Assembly (NCBI GenBank): GCA_016933155.1
Contig: JAFGBM010000007.1
Location: 124,001-188,000, forward strand
Length of the DNA: 64,000 nt
Reading direction: 5' to 3'
Source of the DNA: Demequinaceae bacterium
Lineage (GTDB): Bacteria; Actinomycetota; Actinomycetes; Actinomycetales; Demequinaceae
The position numbers and the translations under genes are program-made. This document shows, piece after piece, positions 8,193 to 17,501 of this stretch. The notes under the pieces are model-generated. The model was not told the origin of the DNA and did no database searches. It worked only from the letters and a program-made list of their open reading frames with translations. How positions within the stretch are numbered: the stretch's first letter is position 1; every line of letters begins with the position of its first letter.

Positions 8193-8367
8193 CGAATGCC
8201 TCCTCGACGACGGAGTATGGCTCAGAAGGACCCTCGCCTGCGAGTACTACGCCAGGTCCCGGACTGTCGGCGGGCTCAAGTTCCCCGCGCGCGTAGTGGT
8301 GCGAGCCTAGACTGAATGGCAAGTCTGGACCCGACGCGGGGACGAGCCACGAGGTAGGGGGAATGTG

Positions 8368-9741
8368 ATGAACTCCAGTGCATCGGCGACAAGCGGCTCC
8401 CCCGGGTCCTTCTGGAGTCGGGCGGGCTACGCCTCCGGAGACCTCGGCATCTCGATCGCCTATTTCGCGTTCGGCTTCTTCTTCCTGTACTACCTCACGG
8501 ATTTAGTGGGTCTGCCTCCGGCAGTCGCCGGCGTCGTGTTGTTCATCGGCAAGTTGTGGGACGGTGTGAACGACCCCCTCATCGGGGCCCTGAGCGACCG
8601 GACCCGCTCCCGGCATGGGCGTAAGCGGGTGTACTTGCTCTACGGGGCAGTGCCGTTCGGTGTGAGCTTTGCGGTCCTGTGGTGGATTCCGGCCACCGCA
8701 TCGGAGGGCGCGAAGGTAGCGCTCGCCACCGCCCTCGTGCTGGTCTTCGCGACCACTTACTCGTTCGTGGGCGTGCCCTACCAGGCCCTCGTGCCTGTCA
8801 TCAGCGGCGACTACGACGAGCGCACCCGCCTGGTCGGCTTCAAGGCGGTCTTCTCTGCTTTCGGTGCGATCTTGGGCGGGATCATCGCGCTCGTGCTGTC
8901 GGACGGGGAGGACATGACGTCGACGCTGCGGCTCATGGCGTTCGTGTTCGCCGTCTTGATCACCGTACTGGTCCTGGTCGCGGCTTTCGCGACCCGGCGC
9001 ACGGCCCACGACGACACCCACCCGATCGCCCCTGTGCCGCTCGCGGACTACGTGCGGCTCGCGGTCGAGCCGAACGTCGCGATCCTCCTTGGTTACAAGG
9101 CGCTTGGCGCGGTGGCGACGGGCGTGATGACCGCCGCGCTGCCCTTCTTCGCGAAGTATGTGGTCGGCGACGGCACGCTCTCCACCTACAGCCTCGCGAT
9201 CTACACCATCGTCGGCGGCGGCCTTGTCGCGGTGTGGGTGCGGCTCGCGCGCAGGTACGACAAGCGCAGGCTCGTGCTCGTGTCGAACACGGCTGCCGGC
9301 ATGATCCTCATCGCGATAGCGCTGCTCACGAGTTCCGACGCGAGCGTGGTGTTCCTCGTCGGCTCCGCCCTGCTCGGTGCTGCCATGTCGGCCTACCTGG
9401 TCCTGCCCCCATCGCTCGTCCCCGACCTTGTTGACTGGTACGAGCACACCTCTGGAACGCGCCACGAGTCCGTGTTCTTCGGGCTGTGGATGACCGTTCA
9501 CCAGCTCGGTTTGGGGATGGCGGCGCTCGTGCTCGGCCTCGTGCTGCAATGGTCCGGCTACGTGCAGGATGCGGACGTCCAGTCCTCGGAGGCGGTGACC
9601 GGAGTGCGGCTCGCGTTCGGCCTCATCCCGGCGGTGTTCCTCGTCCTGGCCGCGCTGGTGCTGCAACGCTACCGGATCACGCGTGAGCGGCTTGCCGAGG
9701 CCCAGGCGGCCCTTGCGGCGTCTGGCGTTTTCCAGCCGTGA
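8368..9741 (+). CDS. MFS transporter of the GPH (glycoside-pentoside-hexuronide / MFSD2-like) family
   Basis: A twelve-span permease of 457 residues. It shows the GPH signature around LWDGVNDPLIGALSDRTRSR and GRKRVYLLYGAVPFG near the second and third helices, and the late motif PDLVDWYEHTSGTRHESVFF. GPH/MFSD2-type carriers move sugars or lysolipids in symport with cations; the substrate here is unknown. ATG 8368 is 5 nt after AGGGGGA; a GTG at 8365 is too close. The 175-bp leader contains a possible -10 (TAGACT, 8308-8313). It is the first gene of a three-gene operon; its stop overlaps the next start by 4 nt. Confidence 0.85.
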   Translation: MNSSASATSGSPGSFWSRAGYASGDLGISIAYFAFGFFFLYYLTDLVGLPPAVAGVVLFIGKLWDGVNDPLIGALSDRTRSRHGRKRVYLLYGAVPFGVSFAVLWWIPATASEGAKVALATALVLVFATTYSFVGVPYQALVPVISGDYDERTRLVGFKAVFSAFGAILGGIIALVLSDGEDMTSTLRLMAFVFAVLITVLVLVAAFATRRTAHDDTHPIAPVPLADYVRLAVEPNVAILLGYKALGAVATGVMTAALPFFAKYVVGDGTLSTYSLAIYTIVGGGLVAVWVRLARRYDKRRLVLVSNTAAGMILIAIALLTSSDASVVFLVGSALLGAAMSAYLVLPPSLVPDLVDWYEHTSGTRHESVFFGLWMTVHQLGLGMAALVLGLVLQWSGYVQDADVQSSEAVTGVRLAFGLIPAVFLVLAALVLQRYRITRERLAEAQAALAASGVFQP

Positions 9742-11042
9742 TCGGCATCGGTACCCGGCTCGTCGGCCGCTACCTGCGCTGGCGCTTCGAGCACCTGAGC
9801 GCACGCCGACTGCGTCGCCACCAGCGCCGTCGTGCCAGGGCGGTGCTGCGCTACGCCCGACGCCGCTCGGCGTTCTACTCCGAACATCTGTCCTCCGATC
9901 GCCTCGTCGACGCGCCGCTGATGGACAAGGCAACGATGATGCGGGAGTTCGATCGCATCAACACCGTCGGCTTGCACCGCGACGAATTGGTTGAGTTCCG
10001 CATTCGCCAGGAGCGCGCTGGCAAGACGGAGTTGTACCAGGGGCGTTACTCGATCGGCCTGTCCAGCGGCACCTCGGGGAACAAGGTGGTGACCGTGTTG
10101 TCACCGTGGGAACGCGTCCGCTACGCGGCCCTGCTGTGGGCGCGCGCGGGAGTGCCGGCGACGGTGCGTCACCCGCGGGTGCTATTCGCGCTGCGAACGA
10201 ACAATCCGGCGTTCACCGCCGTGACGATGGCGGGAATCGACTTGGTCTACGTGGATTACTTCGTGCCCGTCGACGACCTCATCGCGCTCATCAACGACCG
10301 CCGCCTTAACGTGCTCGCCGGTCCCCCGTCGGTGCTGGTCCTGCTGGCCGAGCGGAGTGCGGACATCACCTCGGTCGTCGAGGCGGTGATCTCCTACGCC
10401 GAGGTGCTCGAGGAGCCCACCCGGGACCGCATTCGCGCCGCATTCGACGCGCCGGTGATGCAGATCTATCAGGGCGCCGAAGGCATGCTCGGCGTCACCT
10501 GCCGCACCGGCCACCTCCACCTCAACGAGGACGTCGTGCTCGTGGAGCTGCTCGACGCTGGGGACGCCATCGCCGCCACCCGCCGAGTCGTCGTCACGGA
10601 CCTGTACCGCCGCGCCCAGCCGTTCATCCGCTACCAGATGGGAGACCTGCTCGAGATCGACGACGAGCCGTGCGACTGCGGATCGGTGTTTCGCCGGATC
10701 CGCCGCATCCACGGGCGATCCGACTCGGTCCTCAAACTGCCCGGACGGCGCGGCGGTGAGGTGCGCCTCATGCCGGACTACGTGCGCCGCTCCGTCAACC
10801 AGGCTTCGCTCGACGTCATCGAGTACCAGGTGGTCCAGTGGGCGCCCGACGACCTCGAGGTGCGGCTTGTACTCGACGACGGTGCCGACCGGGAGGCGGT
10901 CGAAGCCGCCATCCGGGATAACCTGGAGCACTGGGCGGAGCGCGCGGACGGCCTGCTCGGGGCGGTGAGGTTCACCGACACGCCTCCGACGCCCAACGAG
11001 GGCTCCCACAAGCTCGTGCGGGTCGTGAACCGATGCCCGTGA
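9738..11042 (+). CDS. Adenylate-forming enzyme related to phenylacetate-CoA ligase / F390 synthetase
   Basis: A 434-residue ANL-like protein. It opens with a basic segment (about 1-40, many Arg), then the P-loop-like motif SIGLSSGTSGNKV (compare SSGTTGKPT of PaaK). It continues with a tyrosine/Gln-Gly-Ala-Glu motif (IYQGAEGMLGVTC, compare GxTE), the FIRYQMGDL motif, CDCG and the hinge IHGRSDSVLKLPG. It ends with SHKLVRVVNR, which keeps a terminal Lys. The chemistry is probably carboxylate adenylation, perhaps to a CoA thioester. The acid substrate is unknown. It overlaps the transporter by 4 nt and the acyltransferase by 10 nt, so the three proteins probably serve one pathway. Confidence 0.75.
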   Translation: MIGIGTRLVGRYLRWRFEHLSARRLRRHQRRRARAVLRYARRRSAFYSEHLSSDRLVDAPLMDKATMMREFDRINTVGLHRDELVEFRIRQERAGKTELYQGRYSIGLSSGTSGNKVVTVLSPWERVRYAALLWARAGVPATVRHPRVLFALRTNNPAFTAVTMAGIDLVYVDYFVPVDDLIALINDRRLNVLAGPPSVLVLLAERSADITSVVEAVISYAEVLEEPTRDRIRAAFDAPVMQIYQGAEGMLGVTCRTGHLHLNEDVVLVELLDAGDAIAATRRVVVTDLYRRAQPFIRYQMGDLLEIDDEPCDCGSVFRRIRRIHGRSDSVLKLPGRRGGEVRLMPDYVRRSVNQASLDVIEYQVVQWAPDDLEVRLVLDDGADREAVEAAIRDNLEHWAERADGLLGAVRFTDTPPTPNEGSHKLVRVVNRCP

Positions 11043-12076
11043 CCCTGTCCCCCGTCGACGGAGCGCAACTCGACGCCCGCACGGACTTCCTGGCTGTCGC
11101 CGCCGCGGTGTACCGGGACGACGCGGGCTGGGCACCGGCGTCCGAGCATGTCATCGCGGCGCGCGCCGAGGATGCCGCGGCGGGGCGCATCCAGATGCAC
11201 GGGTTCGTCGCGTCGGCGGGCGGTCGCCCAGTCGCCCGCGCTGCGGCCATCATCGAGCCGGACGCGGTGACGACAGACGGTCGCCCCGAGGGGTGGATCG
11301 GCCTGTTCGAGTGCGTGCGGGGCGAGGATGAGGCGGGAATGGGCGTGCTCGGCGCGTGCGCGCAATGGCTGCGCGAGCGGGGCCGTGAGGCGATCAGCGC
11401 GCCCCGCGTGGACGCGCTCGTGTCGGGGCTGGTGACGTCGGGATTCGACGAATCTCAGGTCGTGTTCACGCCGTACAACCCCGACTACTACCCGGACATC
11501 TTCGCCGCCGCGGGCTTCACCACCACCACGCGGATGCACGCCTACCGGTTCGATGCGGCAACCGCCCCGCACATCCGCGTTCCCCCGCGGCTCGGTGCGG
11601 GGGTGCGGGGCGTTCGCCTGGACGATTGGGACGGGGAACTCGCTCGTCTTCACGCCTTCCAGGAGGCCGCTTTCGGGGGGCACGTTGCGCGCCTATCCCG
11701 AGGGCTCGGCGCGACCGACCTGCTGGCCAGGCGGCTCGTCCCAGTCCTAGATCCGGATCTCTGCCTGATCGCCGAGGATCGCCACGGCGCGACCGTCGGG
11801 TTCCTGCTATGTCTGCCCGACGCGTGGCAGTCGCGGCCGAAAGGCGCCTCGCCTCGACGGGCACGCCTCGTATCGATCGGGGTCGCGCCGACGTGGCGCG
11901 GCAAGGGAGCGGCGCTCGCGATGGGCGCGACCCTTGAGAAGCGGCTCCTGGACAAGGGCTTCGAGAGCCTCGAAGCGTCGTGGATCCTCAGCGACAACGA
12001 GCGACCGCGGACTCTCGTCAGGGCCCTGGGCGGCTCGGCCACGCGGAGCTGTGCGGTCTACGAGCTCGCGGACTGA
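11033..12076 (+). CDS. GNAT-family N-acyltransferase (two-GNAT-fold, YghO-like)
   Basis: A 347-residue protein. The N-terminal half carries a degenerate GNAT fold (GWIGLFECVRGEDEAGMGVL, then a helix and APYNPDYYP-like segment, written here as FTPYNPDYYPDIFAAAGF). The C-terminal half has a canonical acyl-CoA binding turn (VSIGVAPTWRGKGAALAMG) and a final ASWILSDNERPRTLVRALGG. This layout resembles a family of GNAT proteins often found beside acyl-activating enzymes. The acceptor amine is unknown. Translation starts inside the previous gene. A strong terminator lies about 60 bp after the stop, ending the operon. Confidence 0.75.
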   Translation: MPVTLSPVDGAQLDARTDFLAVAAAVYRDDAGWAPASEHVIAARAEDAAAGRIQMHGFVASAGGRPVARAAAIIEPDAVTTDGRPEGWIGLFECVRGEDEAGMGVLGACAQWLRERGREAISAPRVDALVSGLVTSGFDESQVVFTPYNPDYYPDIFAAAGFTTTTRMHAYRFDAATAPHIRVPPRLGAGVRGVRLDDWDGELARLHAFQEAAFGGHVARLSRGLGATDLLARRLVPVLDPDLCLIAEDRHGATVGFLLCLPDAWQSRPKGASPRRARLVSIGVAPTWRGKGAALAMGATLEKRLLDKGFESLEASWILSDNERPRTLVRALGGSATRSCAVYELAD

Positions 12077-12130
12077 TCCAGGGCTGAACGCGCCGGACGC
12101 CCCGCGAGCCGACACCCATCCCCGCCAACG

Positions 12131-12168
12131 GGAAAAGCCCCGGCGAGTTTCCTCGCCGGGGCATTTTC
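12131..12168. terminator. Bidirectional rho-independent terminator
   Basis: An 11-bp perfect stem (GCCCCGGCGAG / CTCGCCGGGGC) with a TTTC loop is flanked by T4 on the plus strand and, on the other side, A4 that reads as T4 on the minus strand. On the plus strand it ends the transporter/adenylase/GNAT operon. On the minus strand it begins about 8 nt after a truncated tRNA-Pro 3' end, as expected for the original terminator of that tRNA. Confidence 0.85.
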
Positions 12169-12211
12169 GTCGGGCTGACAGGATTTGAACCTGCGACCCC
12201 TTGACCCCCAG
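12169..12211 (-). repeat. Perfect 43-bp copy of the tRNA-Pro(GGG) 3' half (candidate attachment site)
   Basis: Identical to positions 13082-13124. It covers the 3' acceptor strand, T-arm, variable region and anticodon strand through the GGG anticodon loop, then diverges abruptly. It lacks the encoded CCA that the intact gene has. Direct repeats of a tRNA 3' half are classic products of tyrosine-recombinase integration. Confidence 0.85.
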
Positions 12212-12222
12212 GTGACGGCACC

Positions 12223-12290
12223 GCGTCCACCACCGTCCACCTCCGTCTCTCCAGGAAAGACCCGACCCCTGGAGACGATCCTGGACACTT
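12223..12290. repeat. Cluster of short direct and inverted repeats beside the tRNA 3' copy
   Basis: CGTCCACC occurs at 12224-12231 and again at 12234-12241 (the latter as CGTCCACC within CCGTCCACCTC). TCTCCAGG (12248-12255) pairs with CCTGGAGA (12268-12275), and TGGAC occurs at about 12282. Such GTCCA/TGGAC clusters can be recombinase arm-type sites. No experiment or homologue supports this here. Confidence 0.3.
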
Positions 12291-12385
12291 GTAGACGGGA
12301 AGGAACAGCGGTCAGAACGGCGATCACAACCCGTGCGTGCTAGCGTGGCAGCGATCGTGTCGGTGTGGATCGGAGGGGGCCTGGA

Positions 12386-13069
12386 ATGAAGGTTTCACGG
12401 ACTGTCGCTCTTGCCGGACTAGGGATGGTCGTCCTCTCCGGGTGCTCGAGTGAGGCCGAAGTCGTTTACGTATCTGCATCCCCCAGTTCGCCGACGGCCG
12501 ACGCGAGCCCTTCGGCTTCTTCGGAGCACGGACCCTCGCCAGAACCCGAAGCAACCGCTGAAGACCAGGTATATGAGCCATTCTGGGGCTCCGGCAATTC
12601 TGTCGGGGAATATATCCAGAACGAGGCTGGCACCTATGGCTCGGGTTGCGTCCCTGGTTCTTCGACTTCTCTGCCCGATGGTGTCTGGTTCGGTGACGCA
12701 GAGAGCTGGGGGCCAACGTCAGTGACGTTCGACTTGGCCTGTTATTGGGGGGACAACAAGTGGAGTGTCATGGAGGAGGTGCAGGTGAACTGTCTCGATG
12801 ACGGCTCAGAAGCCCTAGACCGGCACTGTGCCACGAACGACAACTCAACGACCAGGACGATACCGGTCGCCTCCGATGCATGGGTTGTGCCCGGACGAGA
12901 ATATTCATGGGTTCTCGAGAATCGGACGGTCGTTGAAGGAAGCGGCGACCCCGAGGATTGTGGTGGGGGATGGGACGCATCTGCGTGGGAACTGATCCAA
13001 GGGTGGGTGTGGATATACATCAACGATGGGGTTGTCACCGCGGTTGAGATTCCCTACATGGGGTGCTAG
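12386..13069 (+). CDS. Orphan secreted lipoprotein, Cys-rich
   Basis: A 227-residue protein with signal peptide and lipobox LSGC, a Ser/Pro/Ala-rich linker and an acidic globular domain with seven Cys. Several are in disulphide-like contexts (TYGSGCVPG, LACYWG, VNCLDD, RHCATND, EDCGGG, terminal YMGC). The ATG at 12386 has a GGAGGG ribosome-binding site. It is the only gene inside the 913-bp interval between the two perfect tRNA-Pro repeats, so it is probably cargo of a decayed integrated element. I do not recognise the family. It is not obviously related to the three lipoproteins near 47 kb. Confidence 0.7.
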   Translation: MKVSRTVALAGLGMVVLSGCSSEAEVVYVSASPSSPTADASPSASSEHGPSPEPEATAEDQVYEPFWGSGNSVGEYIQNEAGTYGSGCVPGSSTSLPDGVWFGDAESWGPTSVTFDLACYWGDNKWSVMEEVQVNCLDDGSEALDRHCATNDNSTTRTIPVASDAWVVPGREYSWVLENRTVVEGSGDPEDCGGGWDASAWELIQGWVWIYINDGVVTAVEIPYMGC

Positions 13070-13081
13070 ATATCACTCGTG

Positions 13082-13156
<75 letters not shown>

Positions 13157-13184
13157 TGACAGCACCGGCAATCTTACCGGACGC

Positions 13185-14657
13185 TTACTTGCGCTTGCGC
13201 TTCTCCCGTACCCGAACAGCTATATCGATCGGGCTGCCCTCGAAGCCGAAGGTTTCCCGGAGACGTCGCTCGATGAATCGCTGGTACCCGGGATCGAGTC
13301 TCCCCGACGTGAAGAGCACAAAGCGGGGAGGCCGGGTCGCGGCTTGGGTCGCGAAGAGGATGCGCGGCTGCTTCCCGCTCCGGACGGGGTGGGGATGCTC
13401 CGCGACGAGTTCCCCGAGGAAGGAGTTCAGCCGGCCCGTCGAGACCCTCTGGTCCCAGGACGCGAGGGCCAGGTCGAGGGCGGGGACAAGCCGGTTGACG
13501 TGCCACCTGGTTTTAGCGGACAAGTTGATGCGCGGCGCCCACGTGAGCTGCGCGAGATCCCTCTCGATCGAGCGGTCAAGCAGGTAACGGGAATCCTCGT
13601 CCACGAGGTCCCACTTGTTGAAGGCAATGACCATCGCCCGCCCGGCCTCTTCCACCTGGCTCAGGATTCGAGTGTCCTGCTCCGTCACGGGAACCGACGC
13701 GTCGAGGAGCACGACCGCCACCTCGGCCCGCTCGATCGCGGCCTCCGTCCGGAGAGAGGCGTAGTAGTCCGCCCCCTGCGTCTGGTGGACGCGACGACGG
13801 ATGCCCGCCGTGTCGATCAGCACCCAGGGGCGTCCCTCGATTGTCACGACCTCGTCCACCGGGTCTCGCGTCGTTCCCGCGGTCTCGTCGACGACCACCC
13901 TCTCCTGGCCGGCCAACTGATTCAGGAGGGAGGACTTCCCGACGTTGGGGCGGCCGACGAGGGCGACCCGACGGGGGGCGTCGGGTCCGCTTTCCTCCGT
14001 CGGACGCTCTTTCGGCAGAGCCCCCACGATCGCGTCGAGCAGCTCCCCGCTCCCCCTCCCGTGGAGGGCGCTGACGGGGAAGGGCTCCCCGAGGCCGAGG
14101 CTCCACAAGGCCGCGGCATCCGGCTCGGCGAGCGGACCGTCAACCTTGTTGGCACACAGGACGACGGGCTTGCTGCTCTTCCGGAGCAGTTGCGTGACAC
14201 GCTCGTCCGTCGCCGTCGCCCCGACTGTTGCGTCGACGACGAGGACGACGACGTCGGCCATGTCCATAGCGACCTCCGCCTGTTTGGCCACGCTGAGGTC
14301 GAGGCCACCGACCTTGGTCTCCCACCCCCCGGTGTCCATGAGGGTGAAGTCACGGCCGGACCATTCCGCCGTGTAGGTCACCCGATCCCTGGTGATCCCC
14401 GGGGTGCCCTCCACGACCGCTTCCCTCCTGCCCAGGATCCGGTTGACGAGCGTCGACTTGCCGACATTGGGGCGTCCGACGACGGCGACGACGGGAAGGA
14501 CCTCGCGGACAGTGACCTTCCCCTCGGCCTCGGCGAGATCCTCGTCACTGAGGTCGAACACCTCCAGGCCGGCCCTCAGGGCGGCCTCCTTCTTTTCGTC
14601 GAGGCTCTCCTCGGGGTCGGAGGCCCGCGGTGTCGGAAGAGGGTCGTTCTCGCTCAT
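13185..14657 (-). CDS. der: Ribosome-assembly GTPase Der (EngA)
   Basis: An essential tandem-domain GTPase that acts in maturation of the 50S subunit. An acidic N-terminal extension of about 55 residues is followed by G domain 1 ([23 protein letters not shown]), G domain 2 ([25 protein letters not shown]) and a KH-like C-terminal domain ending in a basic tail (REKRKRK). At 490 residues it is normal for actinobacterial Der. Its start overlaps the end of plsC by 4 nt, placing it last in the xerD-to-der operon. The tRNA-Pro follows 28 bp downstream on the same strand. Confidence 0.95.
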   Translation of the reverse strand: MSENDPLPTPRASDPEESLDEKKEAALRAGLEVFDLSDEDLAEAEGKVTVREVLPVVAVVGRPNVGKSTLVNRILGRREAVVEGTPGITRDRVTYTAEWSGRDFTLMDTGGWETKVGGLDLSVAKQAEVAMDMADVVVLVVDATVGATATDERVTQLLRKSSKPVVLCANKVDGPLAEPDAAALWSLGLGEPFPVSALHGRGSGELLDAIVGALPKERPTEESGPDAPRRVALVGRPNVGKSSLLNQLAGQERVVVDETAGTTRDPVDEVVTIEGRPWVLIDTAGIRRRVHQTQGADYYASLRTEAAIERAEVAVVLLDASVPVTEQDTRILSQVEEAGRAMVIAFNKWDLVDEDSRYLLDRSIERDLAQLTWAPRINLSAKTRWHVNRLVPALDLALASWDQRVSTGRLNSFLGELVAEHPHPVRSGKQPRILFATQAATRPPRFVLFTSGRLDPGYQRFIERRLRETFGFEGSPIDIAVRVREKRKRK

Positions 14658-15340
14658 GGTGCCTGCCCCTCGGATTGGTCGTCGGAGGGCAAGGGTATGT
14701 CAGATTGGGCCTCGCAGATTCGCACGTGGTCCTGGAGGGCCTTGGCCACCATCTCCTCGGAGAACTTCCGCCGCTCCCGACCTGTCAGCCCTTGCGGGAC
14801 GTCCAGAGTGAAGGGTCGGCCGAAGATGGCCAGAAGCTTGCGACCCGGACGCGGCCAGATGTTGACGCTCTCCCCCGTCCGGCGCGTGCCGAACAGGGCT
14901 AACGGGACGACGGGCGCATTCCCGTGGAGGGCGAGCCAGGCCGCCCCCCCGGCAACACTGCTGGCGTCGCCCGTCCCCCTGGTTCCCTCGGGGAACACCC
15001 CCATCACCCCACCGCGATCGAGGACGGCTTTCGCCCTGACCAGGGCCTCCCGGCCGGTTCCCTCCACCTCGATCTGTCCCGATGCCCGCAGGATGAGGCC
15101 GAGGCCGTGCTTGAACATCTCCTTCTTGACCAGGTAATGACTCGGCCGGGGAGTGATCCCCACGGCGACGGGACCGTCGATGAAGCCCACATGGTTCGCG
15201 ATGATCACGACCGGGCCTTTGCCCGGGACCGCGTCGGCGCCCTTGATCTTCGTGCGCCAATACACCCGGGTGAGGAACCATCCGATCGGACCCGAGAGCA
15301 CGGCACCGAGGCGCCCCGGGGGGCGAAGCCTCTCCCTCAC
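14654..15340 (-). CDS. plsC: 1-acyl-sn-glycerol-3-phosphate acyltransferase (PlsC family)
   Basis: A 228-residue membrane-associated acyltransferase that makes phosphatidic acid from lysophosphatidic acid and acyl donor. The catalytic NHX4D box is N49-H50-VGFI-D55, and the substrate-phosphate motif FPEGTRG starts at residue 116. The order cmk-plsC-der is conserved in actinobacteria. It overlaps cmk by 4 nt on one side and der by 4 nt on the other. The specific acyl acceptor is inferred from the family. Confidence 0.88.
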   Translation of the reverse strand: MRERLRPPGRLGAVLSGPIGWFLTRVYWRTKIKGADAVPGKGPVVIIANHVGFIDGPVAVGITPRPSHYLVKKEMFKHGLGLILRASGQIEVEGTGREALVRAKAVLDRGGVMGVFPEGTRGTGDASSVAGGAAWLALHGNAPVVPLALFGTRRTGESVNIWPRPGRKLLAIFGRPFTLDVPQGLTGRERRKFSEEMVAKALQDHVRICEAQSDIPLPSDDQSEGQAP

Positions 15341-16020
15341 AGGACGGCCCTGTGGGCGAGGTCGACGATGGCGGATACGACCTGGTCGATCGAGAGTTCG
15401 GTGGTGTCGATGGTGACAACCCCGTCGGCGGCTTCGTGGAACTCGACGGCCTTGGCGTCCTTGGCGTCGCGCCCGAGGACCGCCTCCCGTACGTCGAGAA
15501 TATCGGAGGCGTCGATCTCCAGCGCTCGCCTGGCCACCCGAACCTCCGGGTCCGCAGTCAGCAGGACCCGTACATCCGCGTCCGGCGCCACCACCGTCGT
15601 GATGTCCCTGCCCTCGGCGATGATGCCGACGCCCCCCGACCGTCCGCCCGTGACCTCATGAGCGATGATGTCCCGCTGGAACTCACCTAAAACAGCCCTG
15701 GCGTCCAGGTTGATCGCCACTTCCGACACCATCCCCGTGACGGTTTCGGAGCGCAGGATCCGGGACACGTCCTCACCGTCGAGGGTGACCCTGGGTTCGT
15801 CCGGATCGAGCATCATCTCGACGTTCATGGTTTCTATGACGGCCACGACGGCGTCGGCGTCCCCGAAATCGACTCCCTCATTCATGCAGCTCAGCGCGGC
15901 CACCCGGTAGGTGGCACCCGTATCCAGGTAGGACAAGCCGAGGCGACGGGCGACCTCGCGGCATACGGTGGACTTGCCGACACCCGAGGGGCCGTCGACG
16001 GCGATGACGATCCCGCTCAT
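15337..16020 (-). CDS. cmk: Cytidylate kinase
   Basis: A 227-residue kinase that phosphorylates CMP and dCMP with ATP in pyrimidine nucleotide salvage. Visible: the P-loop GPSGVGKSTVCREVARRLG, the YLDTGATYR nucleotide-monophosphate motif (Y-D-T-G-x-x-Y-R), the R-D-I-T-T lid-side sequence in AEGRDITTVVAPDADV, and the LID/NMP-bind architecture of bacterial CMP kinases. It overlaps tyrA and plsC by 4 nt each. Confidence 0.95.
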   Translation of the reverse strand: MSGIVIAVDGPSGVGKSTVCREVARRLGLSYLDTGATYRVAALSCMNEGVDFGDADAVVAVIETMNVEMMLDPDEPRVTLDGEDVSRILRSETVTGMVSEVAINLDARAVLGEFQRDIIAHEVTGGRSGGVGIIAEGRDITTVVAPDADVRVLLTADPEVRVARRALEIDASDILDVREAVLGRDAKDAKAVEFHEAADGVVTIDTTELSIDQVVSAIVDLAHRAVL

Positions 16021-17081
16021 GAGGCGATCTCCCAGCCTCGCTCATTGAGGGCGGCGACCAGTTCGGGGGCGCGCGCGGGATCGATGCTGAGCATGACGAG
16101 CCCGACCCGCTGCCGGGGAGAATGCTCGATGGTCAGGTCCTCGATGTTGACGTCGACGGCGGCGACGTCTGTGAGAAGCCTGAGGAGTTGGCCCGGCTTG
16201 TCGGGGGCGATGACGACGATCTCCGTCCAATGCCTCTGACGGCCTCCGTGCTTGCCCGGGATGCGGGCGAGTTCACCCCTCCCCCTCTCGACCAGTTCCG
16301 CAAGGGCTTCCCCGATGTCCCCGGCATCGCGCACCCGGGTCAGGTCTTCGACGATGCGGTCCAGGGCGCCTCGGAGATGGTCGCCATTCAGTCGGGCGAT
16401 GTCGGCCCACATTCCGGGGTCGCTCGCGGCGACCCGAGTGACGTCCCTGAGGCCCTGGCCTGCGAGAGCAAGGTCCTCGGGGTCAAGGCCGGCGAGCGAA
16501 GCCGCTACGGCGGAGGAGGCAACCTGAGGCGCATGAGACGTTCTCGCGACGGCCGCGTCGTGAGAGGCTGCCCCGGTTGTGACGACGTCGGCCCCCAGAG
16601 CTTCCGCCACCCCCCGGACAAGGTCGACGGCGGCGGCCGGAGCCCCATTGGCGCAGACGACCCAAGGACGCGCCCTGAAGAGGTCCCCCTGGGCGGACTC
16701 CACCCCGGACACCTCGCGACCGGCCATGGGGTGTGAGCCGACGTACCGATCGCTCAGTCCGACCGCCTCGACGGCAGCCGCCAAAGGCTCCTTGACGGAG
16801 GCGACGTCGGTCACGACCGCGCTCGGCCACTTCCGGAGGGCGGAGACGACCTCATCGGCTGCGACCGAGGGGGGCACGGCGACGATCACGAGATCCGGCT
16901 TCAGGCCGGCCTCCGGGGCATGCCCCGCCCCGATCCCCCGGGCGATCCTCTCGACCTTGGGATTCCGATCCTCGATCGTCACCTTCCAGCCCTCGGCCGA
17001 GAGCCCGATCCCGATGCTCGATCCGATGAGTCCGGCGCCCACGATGTGGACGTGGGGCAGAGGCGCTCGAGAGGGGTTCAC
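16017..17081 (-). CDS. tyrA: Prephenate dehydrogenase with C-terminal ACT domain
   Basis: A 354-residue NAD-dependent enzyme that converts prephenate to 4-hydroxyphenylpyruvate for tyrosine. The Rossmann motif VGAGLIGSSIGIGL lies near the N-terminus; the catalytic region has GSHPMAGREVSG. The last ~70 residues (EIVVIAPDKPGQLLRLLTDVAAVDVNIEDL) form an ACT domain, suggesting allosteric control by tyrosine. GTG 17081 was chosen because it keeps the overlap with aroH minimal and starts six residues before the Rossmann strand; a longer reading would run into aroH. It follows chorismate mutase, so chorismate-to-tyrosine steps are adjacent. Confidence 0.92.
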   Translation of the reverse strand: MNPSRAPLPHVHIVGAGLIGSSIGIGLSAEGWKVTIEDRNPKVERIARGIGAGHAPEAGLKPDLVIVAVPPSVAADEVVSALRKWPSAVVTDVASVKEPLAAAVEAVGLSDRYVGSHPMAGREVSGVESAQGDLFRARPWVVCANGAPAAAVDLVRGVAEALGADVVTTGAASHDAAVARTSHAPQVASSAVAASLAGLDPEDLALAGQGLRDVTRVAASDPGMWADIARLNGDHLRGALDRIVEDLTRVRDAGDIGEALAELVERGRGELARIPGKHGGRQRHWTEIVVIAPDKPGQLLRLLTDVAAVDVNIEDLTIEHSPRQRVGLVMLSIDPARAPELVAALNERGWEIAS

Positions 17082-17088
17082 GGCAGCC

Positions 17089-17451
17089 TCACTGGGCGAG
17101 GTCCGTGCGGAGGGACACGGCCTCGTGAAGGTACACGTGCTTGACCTCGCCACGGGGAACCTCGAACTCGGCGTAGGCCATCACCCGGATCACGAGCCCG
17201 AGCGCGCCCCTCACGTTCATCTCGACGGAGCAGATGAGGGGGACATCCCCCAGGTCGAGGGCACGGGCGGCCGCCGCGGGGAAGTCCGAAGTGATGTCGG
17301 GTGTGGCCGTGAAGAGCATTGAAACGAGGTCATCTGGCGTCAAGCCGTTCTGGTCCAGCATGGCCCGCACGAGCTCGATCGTGCGCTCGTGCAGGTGTTC
17401 CCGCTCGTCGACCTCAAGGGTGGTCGCTCCACGGATTGCCCGGATCGTCAT
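17089..17451 (-). CDS. aroH: Chorismate mutase, AroH class
   Basis: A 120-residue trimeric-type chorismate mutase that converts chorismate to prephenate. It matches the Bacillus AroH fold with IRAIRGATTLE at the N-terminus, FTATPDITSDFPAAAAR, PLICSVEMNVRGAL and HVYLHEAVSLR. The Arg and Glu side chains of the active site (Arg in RGATT, the E in EMNV, the R of RGAL) are present. A GGAGGCG ribosome-binding site precedes the ATG and a possible -10 (TAGCAT) lies about 20 nt upstream, so an internal promoter is possible. Confidence 0.92.
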   Translation of the reverse strand: MTIRAIRGATTLEVDEREHLHERTIELVRAMLDQNGLTPDDLVSMLFTATPDITSDFPAAAARALDLGDVPLICSVEMNVRGALGLVIRVMAYAEFEVPRGEVKHVYLHEAVSLRTDLAQ

Positions 17452-17501
17452 GTTCGCCTCCGGGGTCCATGCTATCGGGGCGCGGTCCGAAACCTCCGTA
17501 C

